From Takakia lepidozioides (Eukaryota; Streptophyta; Takakiopsida; Takakiales; Takakiaceae), in contig CM060732.1 in the NCBI GenBank assembly GCA_030704615.1, positions 24,492,001-24,552,000 of the forward strand: DNA of 60,000 nt, given 5' to 3'. The position numbers were made by a program, and so were the translations under genes. The notes under the pieces were generated by a model. It did not search any database. It worked only from the letters and a program-made list of their open reading frames with translations, and was not told the DNA's origin. Below, piece by piece: positions 45,591-52,919 of this stretch (within the stretch, counting starts at the first letter, position 1; each line of letters starts with the position of its first letter).

Positions 45591-47278
45591 TGGATTTATG
45601 GGAGGAGTCAGCATCCTACAGGCCTGGATGGCAGTCAGGGGATGGTCGCCGTGCACAGCTCCCTGTGACATTCATTGGGGGTATTGCAGCTGCCCAGCGG
45701 GGCAAGATGCCAACACTAGCCGCCTTCACAGCTGCAGTTAGTTGGCCTGGAGAGTTGCTGGAAGGCAATGCCCATGCAGAGGATGTGCCACCTCCAGCAG
45801 AGCAGGATGACATGCATGGTACGGCGGAGTTGCCTGCCATGGTTGCTCACACTCCGTTGTGGGGTACGAGCAAGGATTTGCAGCAAGCTGCTGATGGACG
45901 GGTGCAACAAGCTTGGATAGAAGCTTTTGTACCGTCAGGAGAGGAGGAGAGTGCGGTGATTGCACCAGGGCCACCTCAGTTGTCGCCATTGGACACCACA
46001 CCTCTTGTGTGGCAGCGGCCGGATGAAGGCATTTGCCTTCTGGACTTGTTTGGCGGGATCAGCACCGGATTGGCTGCTGTGCTACAGGCAGGTGTGCGGG
46101 TAAGGCGTTACCTGTATGTGGAGAGGGATGAGACTGCACGACGCGTCTCACTGCGCCATGTGGCTCAGTTGGTACAGCAGTACCCTGACTTGTTGTCTGT
46201 GTCTGCAGTTCGTGGATACCAACAAGCCTTGCCAGCAGACATTTCCTTGTTGGGGGCGCAAGATTTGGAGCAGGTTGGATCCATTGATCTGATAGTGGCA
46301 GGTTGGCCCTGCCAAGGGCATTCATCAGCCGGGCATGGCAATGGATTGCGAGACTCGAGGACGGGTCTGTTTTGGGAGATGGTGCGGATTTTGCGCTGCT
46401 TGCAGCTTCATCAAGCTGTATCTCCAGCATACATCTTGGAGAATGTACCACTGATGGGTGATTCTCGGGCCAGGGTGATGGCCAGTGTGCATCAAGTCCG
46501 GTCGTGGCTTGGGTCAGCAGTATTGCTGGATGCAGCTGCAGTGGGGTCACGGGCTCATCGTCCACGACTATGGTGGACTAACTTGATGCCACCCGCACTG
46601 CTCAAGCGTGCATTTGATGGGGTGCAGCGGCCAGCACACCTCACCGTGGATGGCATTTTGGACACAGGAAGGCAGTCTCAACGTGTGAGACACGATGACC
46701 GTTCGCCTTTGGCAGTGGTCAACAGGGTGGGTCAACCACGAGCAGCATTACCTACACTGCTCAGCTTCCCAGGATCCCATGCTTTTCGGGATGGTGGACC
46801 TGGCCTCCTGTGGGATGCTCAGTTGCAGCAGTTAGTGGAGCCTAATGCCGACGAGCGAGAGCGGGCTATGGGGTTTTCCACTGGGACCACGGCGGTGCCT
46901 TCTCTTTCTGAGGCATCACGTCGTCAGGTGTTGGGGCAAGCAATGGATCTCAATTGCTTGACCTGGATTGTCAGCTTGGCTATGGCTGAGCAACGTAGAG
47001 TGCGGAGTGCACTTCCCTTGACGGTCTCTCTGCCTACCGAGACGGTACAGGCAGCGAGTGGGGGCGAGCCGGTGAGGACCACGAGGTGTAGACATCCATG
47101 GCACATGTGGGAGGTGCTCGAGGTTCAGAGGGAGTTGGCAGCGAAGGCAGCTGTGATGGATGAGGTTGGGGATTCTTCTCGGGATGAGGAGGTTCTCAAT
47201 GATGAGATGATGGGGCAGGATGAGGCCTTGTCATTGACTGAGCAGGAAGGGGGTACTGCTCAAGAGGTTGCAGCATAG
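45503..47278 (+). CDS. Retroelement C5 cytosine DNA methyltransferase (DNMT3/DRM type), fused to protease end
   Basis: 591-codon frame. Residues 1-60 finish the protease; 60-175 are an unrecognised linker; about 177-496 are the methyltransferase. Motif I, SAM binding: LLDLFGGISTGL. Motif IV: GWPCQGHS with catalytic Cys270. Motif VI: LENVPLMG with Glu313. Motif VIII: VGSRAHRPRLWWTNL (Arg350, Arg353, Arg355). The end, RERAMGFSTGTTAVPSLSEA then SRRQVLGQAMDLNCL, mirrors the C-terminus of DNMT3/DRM enzymes, as do FGGISTGL and AHRxRxxW. It would methylate the 5 position of cytosine, possibly on the element's own cDNA. No separate target-recognition or histone-reading domain lies within it. An acidic tail ends at TAG (47276-47278), and the same frame continues into RT, so it was translated as one polyprotein or by readthrough. 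All key residues are present, so activity is plausible. Confidence 0.9.
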   Translation: MMRAKAIVTDAVSYDVLVGGAVLYPMGFTLDLWEESASYRPGWQSGDGRRAQLPVTFIGGIAAAQRGKMPTLAAFTAAVSWPGELLEGNAHAEDVPPPAEQDDMHGTAELPAMVAHTPLWGTSKDLQQAADGRVQQAWIEAFVPSGEEESAVIAPGPPQLSPLDTTPLVWQRPDEGICLLDLFGGISTGLAAVLQAGVRVRRYLYVERDETARRVSLRHVAQLVQQYPDLLSVSAVRGYQQALPADISLLGAQDLEQVGSIDLIVAGWPCQGHSSAGHGNGLRDSRTGLFWEMVRILRCLQLHQAVSPAYILENVPLMGDSRARVMASVHQVRSWLGSAVLLDAAAVGSRAHRPRLWWTNLMPPALLKRAFDGVQRPAHLTVDGILDTGRQSQRVRHDDRSPLAVVNRVGQPRAALPTLLSFPGSHAFRDGGPGLLWDAQLQQLVEPNADERERAMGFSTGTTAVPSLSEASRRQVLGQAMDLNCLTWIVSLAMAEQRRVRSALPLTVSLPTETVQAASGGEPVRTTRCRHPWHMWEVLEVQRELAAKAAVMDEVGDSSRDEEVLNDEMMGQDEALSLTEQEGGTAQEVAA

Positions 47279-48979
47279 CAACCACGGGACGCGTCCTCTA
47301 CCTCTAAGCCCACTGGACTTAAGGTTGCAGTTACGGAGGACAATTGGGAGCCTGACATTGGACCCATTGTCACCGGAGGAGAGAGACGACGTATACGGCG
47401 GTTCCTGAGGGCTTACAGGAATTGCTTTGCCTTCAGTTTGAAGGACTTGGGAGCACTGAAGGGTCAAGAGATCCGTATTGAGTTGGCCACTGACACGCCA
47501 ATCTTTCGGAGACCCTATAGATACAGTGACATGGAGAGGTCTTTGATTCAGATGAGGACTCAAGATCTCTGGGAGGCAGGTTTGGTGGAGCTCTCTGGTG
47601 GAGAGTATGCTTCAGCCACAGTGATGCCAGCTAAGAAGGATGTCTATGGCAATTGGACGGAGAGACGTATGTGCGGTGATTACCGGCCTGTAAATCGTCA
47701 GACCAAGTCCGATAGGTATGCCATGCCAACACCAGAGGAGATCTTTGATGCCATTGGGCATTCCAAGGTCTTTAGCACGTTGGATTTACGATCCGGATAT
47801 CACCAGTTGCCGATCAAGGAGGCGGATAAGCAAAAGACGGCATTCTGGGGGATCAATGAGCACGGGAAGGATTGCCTATACCAGTGGCGGTTCTTACCAT
47901 TTGGGCTTAAAAACGCTCCCGCTGAGTTTCAAAGAGTCATGGACAGGATTCTAGCAGGGGTGGAGTTTGCTCGGTGCTACATAGATGACATCATCATCTT
48001 TAGTGCTACGGTGGAGGAGCATGAGAGACACCTTCAGGGGGTATTTGAGCGCTTGAGGACGCACGGATTGAAGTTACATCCGGGCAAGTGCAAGTTTTTC
48101 CACAACCAGATTGAGTATCTGGGTCACATGATATATCCTGGAGGATTGGGGGTACAGCAGACTAAGGTAGAGTCCATTGCACAGGTTCCACGCCCCACGG
48201 ATGTGAGCCGAGTTCGAGCTTTCATGGGGTTAGCAAACTATTACAGACGGTTTGTTAAGGGATTTAGTGCCATTGCAAAGGCTCTAACCAAGCTGACCAA
48301 GGTGGACCAGGAGTGGCAGTGGGAAGATGAGCAAGAACAAGCTTTTCAAGAGCTCAAGGCGAGGTTGACCTCGGCGCCCATCTTGAGACGACCTATCAGG
48401 GGGCGTCCTTTTCAGCTGCATACAGATTGGAGCATGCTGGGGCTTGGAGCGGTGCTCACACAGGTGGATGATGAGGGAAGAGAGTTCGTAGTGGCTTATG
48501 CTAGCCGCTCGAACAATGCTGCAGAGTCTAAGTATAGCTCATATGAGGGAGAATGCTTAGCTGCAGTGTGGGCCGTGGCACACTTCAGGTGCTATCTATA
48601 CGGCAATCTCTTCACCCTTGTCACGGATCACCAACCACTCAAGTGGTTGATGGAGTCAGACAAGCTTACGGGGAAGCTTGCACGGTGGGCACTCATCCTT
48701 CAAGAGTATGACTTTCAGGTGGTGCATCGACCGGGTTTGGTCAATCGAAATGCAGATGGGTTGAGTCGCAATCCATGCACGAGCCAGCAGGATGACACTG
48801 GAGCTCGGTGGCATGGTGAGACGGACGAGGAGATGGTGCCCGGATGGCATGCATCTGCATTTCTGTGTATCTTGGCAGCGGAAGGCCAGGTTGGACCTAC
48901 AACAGGGATGACTGTAGATCAAGTGTCTGAGGACCCTGAGGCCAGCAATGAGCAGGTGTGGCGCCAAAGATATACATGA
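47279..48979 (+). CDS. Reverse transcriptase and RNase H of the methyltransferase element
   Basis: In the same frame as the methyltransferase, after one TAG. The first ATG is 47438, but coding sequence begins earlier (FLRAYRNCFAFSLKDLG). RT: MCGDYRPVNRQT, DAIGHSKVFSTLDLRSGYHQ, FLPFGLKNAPAEFQRVMD and the active site CYIDDIIIF (near 47978), followed by the thumb (LGHMIYPGGLGV; MGLANYYRRFVKGFS). RNase H: QLHTDWSMLGLGAVLTQ, KYSSYEGECLAAVWAV, LVTDHQPLKWLM and NADGLSRNP. All core motifs are intact. The frame ends at 48979, where integrase is in another frame. Confidence 0.93.
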   Translation, partial: QPRDASSTSKPTGLKVAVTEDNWEPDIGPIVTGGERRRIRRFLRAYRNCFAFSLKDLGALKGQEIRIELATDTPIFRRPYRYSDMERSLIQMRTQDLWEAGLVELSGGEYASATVMPAKKDVYGNWTERRMCGDYRPVNRQTKSDRYAMPTPEEIFDAIGHSKVFSTLDLRSGYHQLPIKEADKQKTAFWGINEHGKDCLYQWRFLPFGLKNAPAEFQRVMDRILAGVEFARCYIDDIIIFSATVEEHERHLQGVFERLRTHGLKLHPGKCKFFHNQIEYLGHMIYPGGLGVQQTKVESIAQVPRPTDVSRVRAFMGLANYYRRFVKGFSAIAKALTKLTKVDQEWQWEDEQEQAFQELKARLTSAPILRRPIRGRPFQLHTDWSMLGLGAVLTQVDDEGREFVVAYASRSNNAAESKYSSYEGECLAAVWAVAHFRCYLYGNLFTLVTDHQPLKWLMESDKLTGKLARWALILQEYDFQVVHRPGLVNRNADGLSRNPCTSQQDDTGARWHGETDEEMVPGWHASAFLCILAAEGQVGPTTGMTVDQVSEDPEASNEQVWRQRYT

Positions 48980-50411
48980 GGATTCAGTTGTGTTGGACTA
49001 CCTCCGCAGTGGAGACACCAGCCACTATGACTGCCAAGGAGAGGGATCGGATCCTACAACGAGCCAAGAGGTTCAGGTGGGAGGGGACACACCTGCTCCG
49101 AGTGTGGGAGGATGGTCGAGTGAGGATTGTGCCTCACCCAACACAGCGGGCACGGTTAGTGCGGCATGCCCATGAGGAGTTGGGGCATTTTGGGGTGCGA
49201 CGCACTCATAGTCTACTGCAGGGGCAGTATTGGTGGCGTGGTATGCACACAGAGGTGCAACAATTTGTGGCTAGGTGCATGGTGTGTGACAGGGTGCGTG
49301 CTTCATTCAACGCCCCTACTCCACAATTGCACCCTCTTCCGATCATGGGATTGGGCTACAGGTGGAGTCTTGACTTCGCAGGGCCGTTGCCACTGACCAT
49401 GCGCCACAACAAGTACGTGTTGGTGATGGTGGAGCACTTCTCCAAGTGGATTGAATTGGTTCCATTGCCTGATAAGGCTAGTGAGGGAGCTGCGTATGCA
49501 TTCCTGGATTGTGTGCTTAGCCGATTCGGTGCTCCAGCTGAGGTACTCACGGACCAAGGGAGAGAGTTCTTGGGGGAGTTCAGGCTTTGTGTGACAAGGC
49601 CTTGATAGACCACCGCACCACTTCTCGGGATCATCCTGAAGCCGATGGCTTGGCAGAGAGAGTTGTTCAGACAGTAAAGAGGGGTTTGCGCAAGTATGGC
49701 TTGCAGAAGGGACACCTAGGAGATTGGGACCTTCAGTTACCCTGGTTAGCCATGGGCTACAGGTTCAGCAAGCAAGCATCACTTGCCTCCTTCTCACCAT
49801 ACTTTCTTCTCTTTGGCCGAGAGCCGGATTTGCCTACATCCATTCGCAGAGAAGCTGCTACAGTTCTTAACCTTGACGATCCGGACGTGTGGGCACGTGC
49901 ATGTGAGCAGCGTGCAGAGTTGTTCAAGAGAGTCATGCCTATGGCTTTCGAGAACCTTGCCATTGCACAACACCGTGATACGTTGAGGTATGCTACCATA
50001 CGTGGTGGGGGCTATCGTCCTGGGGTTCGGAGATTCAACCCTGGTGACTATGTCTATCTGCAGCAGACTGCTCCTACGACCCTGGATGTGACTGCAGGAC
50101 GTGTTATTTTGAGGGTTCGAGAGGTCTTGCCCTCAGGCGTCTTGGTCTTGGAGGGTCGGGATGGCATAACTTGGAAGGACCATGTGCGTAATTGTGCGCC
50201 ATGTCACCTTCCGAATGTCGATGGCAGGATTGACCCAAACCTGGCAGTGGTATCTGCAGGTTTGAGGTGCATGTTGTGTGGGTCTGCTAAAGGGGCAGCC
50301 ACCATGCTGGTATGTGATCGGTGCTCTAGAGGTTGGCATATGGGATGCTTGACTCCACCTCTTGAGATGGTTCCGGATGGGGATTGGTTATGTCCACATT
50401 GCATTGGATAG
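48958..50411 (+). pseudogene. Integrase with C-terminal PHD finger, split by a frameshift
   Basis: First part 48958-49605: HHCC zinc domain (HAHEELGHFGVRRTH...ARCMVC) and two acidic residues of the DDE core (LDFAGPL; LTDQGREFLGEF). Second part 49587-50411 in another frame: HPEADGLAERVVQTVKRGLR with the catalytic Glu, about 34 residues after the second Asp as in Ty3 integrases; GPY/F-like C-terminal region (FNPGDYVYLQQTAP; VTAGRVILRVREVLPSGVLV), then the PHD finger. The frameshift falls near 49575-49590. An additional frame change near 48960-48979 separates it from RNase H. Integrase joins cDNA to the host genome; a chromatin reader on its tail would influence where. Confidence 0.85.
50268..50408 (+). 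other. PHD finger at the integrase C-terminus
   Basis: C4HC3 zinc pattern: CMLC, CDRC, WHMGC (His and Cys), CPHC, with the usual Trp two residues before the last Cys pair (DWLCPHC). PHD fingers bind the H3 N-terminus, methylated or unmodified at K4. It stands where chromoviruses have a chromodomain. The stop follows at once, so it is the last domain of the polyprotein. Which mark it reads cannot be judged; the cage Trp/aromatics of H3K4me3 readers are not obvious, while the acidic/LVCD stretch fits either class. Confidence 0.85.
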
Positions 50412-50658
50412 TGGGAGTGGATACAACCATGGGAGGCTAACAAGAAACGCAAGGCCCAGCTACTAGGAGACCTTGAACACACGAGATCTTGGCTCAAGTT
50501 CATAGATTGCAAGACGGCGACTAACGATGGGGCTACTCTTGTACCCGGCCTCTTGGTTGATAGAGTTTGAGCAATAGGGACAGTGATAGAGGACTTAGTA
50601 CGGCTGTGGCTATTACATCTTGTAGCTATCTGGAGGTAGAGGGACCTATCCACCAGCT
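50412..50658 (+). other. Short 3' untranslated part of the element
   Basis: No reading frame of note between the polyprotein stop and the polypurine tract. Confidence 0.5.
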
Positions 50659-50668
50659 AGGGGGGCGA
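50659..50668 (+). other. Polypurine tract
   Basis: AGGGGGGCGA, interrupted by one C, directly before TG at 50669-50671. It is the likely primer for plus-strand DNA synthesis, normally lying just before the 3' LTR. Confidence 0.5.
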
Positions 50669-50670
50669 TG

Positions 50671-50755
50671 TGTGCTAGACTACTTTATTGTGCATATATG
50701 TGTGGTGTGGTTTGGACAGCGATGTAGTTGTGTAGCGATATGTATGCGCACGACA
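50671..50755 (+). repeat. 85-bp block A, copy 1
   Basis: TGTGCTAGACTAC...GCGCACGACA, TG...CA. It is repeated identically, by eye, at 51104-51188. It lies between the polypurine tract and the LTR core. Confidence 0.9.
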
Positions 50756-50757
50756 GC

Positions 50758-51188
50758 TGTCAAGTTAAATAAGCACAGTGTGAAAACAGCTAGAATAAAA
50801 CTAGTTATTTGTATTTAACACTTGGATTTAGGTCAAGTGTTAAATCAGGTGTCAAGTTTAGTTTGACACCTGGTCTGTCTTATCTTCACGAGAGCGGCAG
50901 TCGCGCAGCTCATCTCTCTCGAGTTGAGCCTGCGCGACCGAGCTCCTTCATCGTTCAGATTGAGTGTGCTTATGATGGGAGTGTAGGTTGTTGTGGGGTG
51001 GAGTCCCCATAGCTTGGGGTGCCCCTGGCTCGACTTCTATTTCTAAGAGTGATGGTTTGGTTTTCATGCTTTGCATCGTGTGTGTCCTTAGCTTTCTTAT
51101 CATTGTGCTAGACTACTTTATTGTGCATATATGTGTGGTGTGGTTTGGACAGCGATGTAGTTGTGTAGCGATATGTATGCGCACGACA
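50758..51188 (+). repeat. 3' LTR: core plus block A, copy 2
   Basis: 50758-51102 matches the 5' LTR core; 51104-51188 is the second copy of the 85-bp block. ACTT follows directly, matching the left flank. The corresponding tail after the 5' core (39600-39682) is of similar length but different sequence. Confidence 0.85.
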
Positions 51189-51878
51189 ACTTCTCCACTC
51201 TTATAAAACTAGTTATATCTAATTGTCTTCCACGACTTCTATGTTTTGGTTAACACAGCTTCACCCAGGAGTCCGTCGAGGTTTCTCCGGAGGTCCTCTC
51301 CCATGTGGGGAACCTACTTTTGGAGCTCTCTCCAGGATGTTATGGCAAGTCGCTTAGGTCTAGGTCGCTCACTTTCACGCTTCTCGGGACAACACTGGGT
51401 ATTGGAGGCTATTCTTCTCTCCCATTATACCGAGGGGAGAGCAACTCTATCGTAGCAAGAGAAAATACTCTACCAATAGCACCCTATTTTTTCCATATTA
51501 TTTAAGGATATTACGTATTACAAATAGATTTTTAGGGAGAAGATGAGGATAGGTTTAAGCAGGTTTTTCTAATATGAAAATAGAAATGAAAATTACAAAT
51601 TATAATATTGATATTTTCTGGCTAAAATCTAAACATAAAAGCCAAGTTAACCGATTAATAATGCAAAAAAACCTAAATTCAGAAAAATATGCATAATGTG
51701 GCTAGCTATCCAATGAACCATAGATCATCACCTAGCTATATAAGTAGCCTCTCCATCTTGTAAGGAAAGCTCATGCGGGATTCTGTAAGAGGTCCGCCCA
51801 AAGGGTCGGAAACATCCTAACTAAATATTAAGGGCGGCCTAAGTACTTTGTCTCAGTCCTTTGAGTTCAATCCTATGG
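51189..51878. other. Intergenic stretch right of the retroelement
   Basis: AT-rich, short frames only; no gene recognised. Confidence 0.45.
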
Positions 51879-51886
51879 GTCTAGAC

Positions 51887-52911
51887 CAGTGTTGGGAGGG
51901 TATATATGATTTTGGGGGTCAAACTTATCCTCAGGGTAAGGGTATAATCTATTTTTTGAAAATATTTACCCTCCGGATAAGGGTATATAATTTTTTTGGT
52001 AAACATTTACCCTCAGGGTAAGGGTATTGGGTGCCACATATACCATGAGGGTAAGGGTAATTGCAGGATAATGGTACCATTTTTATATCCTTGGATATCC
52101 CAGGGTAATTATAAAGGGTGAATTAACTTAGAATAAAGCATTTCAACTGTGTAACATCCCCATTATATAGAATTTAACGGGCTATGCCTTTTAGTTTGAA
52201 GAAAATAAATTGTTTACTTTTTTTTGTGGCTTAAAATATAATAACAAAACAACACATTTGATCATAATGAGGTCCAAAATCACCAGCGCTTGAAGCAGAC
52301 TTTTTGCACGATAGAGAGAATGGCGGGGACCGAGGAAGGAGAGAGCTCGGCAGTAGCACACGCTTTTTGTAAGAAGGAGAGAGTGGCAAGGACAGGTCTT
52401 GGAGAATAAGCTGCGGCCCAGAGGAAGACCAACGAAGGGAAAAAAATAAAAAATAAAAATAAAAATGCTAGTGTTTACCTTCTCTACTAGCAAATACCAC
52501 ACCTACCAAGAGTTGGTAGCTCAGATGGAAAGTGCACTTATTGCCACCCAGATGGTTCTAGGGTCAAATCTTGCTACCTTGATGGCTGTGGTATGTTGTG
52601 GGCGGTGTCCCATGCGTAAGCCTTCACGGCGAGGTTACTCCGAAAGAGGTTATTTTTTCCTCTCACTATAACTAAGGGGACTGATTTGTGAGATGTCCCT
52701 TTTAAAAAATATAGATATATATATATACCACACCTAAACCTAAATTTCAAACCCCAGGGTATAATCCATTAAGGGTATAACAAAAATAATTACCCTGACA
52801 AAGGTAGGGTAAGGGTATTTTGGAATTTCCAGGGTACGGTATATCCATATACCCTTATTGGGTTTTACCCTCGGGGTATAATGGCAGAAAAAGGGTATCC
52901 TCCCAACACTG
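51887..52911. mobile_element. Non-autonomous hAT-type element
   Basis: TIR CAGTGTTGGGAGG at the left end, reverse complement CCTCCCAACACTG at the right. No transposase. Both subterminal regions are filled with variants of ACCCTCAGGGTAAGGGTAT, probably transposase-binding repeats. A tRNA-like SINE is inserted at 52506-52724. Confidence 0.85.
52506..52724 (+). mobile_element. tRNA-derived SINE with target-site duplication
   Basis: It starts with a tRNA-like head: TTGGTAGCTCAGATGG (RNA polymerase III A-box type) and, about 30 bp on, GGTTCTAGGGTCAAATC (T-arm/B-box-like). It ends in an A/T-rich tail (AAAAAATATAGATATATATA). It is flanked by an exact 12-bp direct repeat, ATACCACACCTA, at 52494-52505 and 52725-52736, as expected from LINE-driven retroposition. 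Confidence 0.75.
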
Positions 52912-52919
52912 GTTTGGAC

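Larger units (their letters stand above)
39253..51188 (+). mobile_element. Ty3/gypsy retrotransposon carrying a C5 DNA methyltransferase and a PHD finger
   Basis: Order: 5' LTR, primer-site-like sequence, ~3.5-kb leader, gag, protease, C5-methyltransferase, RT, RNase H, integrase, PHD finger, polypurine tract, 3' LTR. RT before integrase and the integrase type place it in Ty3/gypsy. LTR cores (39253-39599 and 50758-51102) differ by only one substitution and two single-base indels that I can see, so insertion is recent. The ends are TG...CA, flanked by ACTT (39249-39252 and 51189-51192). The coding part has several frameshifts and one in-frame TAG, but the methyltransferase frame is open. DNMT capture by retrotransposons is known from charophytes and dinoflagellates; the combination with a PHD-tailed integrase is, to my knowledge, not standard. 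Confidence 0.9.

Noticed and set aside
45503-47278. Methyltransferase as a host gene by chance next to a retroelement
   Set aside because: Its frame begins with the protease C-terminus and continues in phase into RT, so it belongs to the element's polyprotein.
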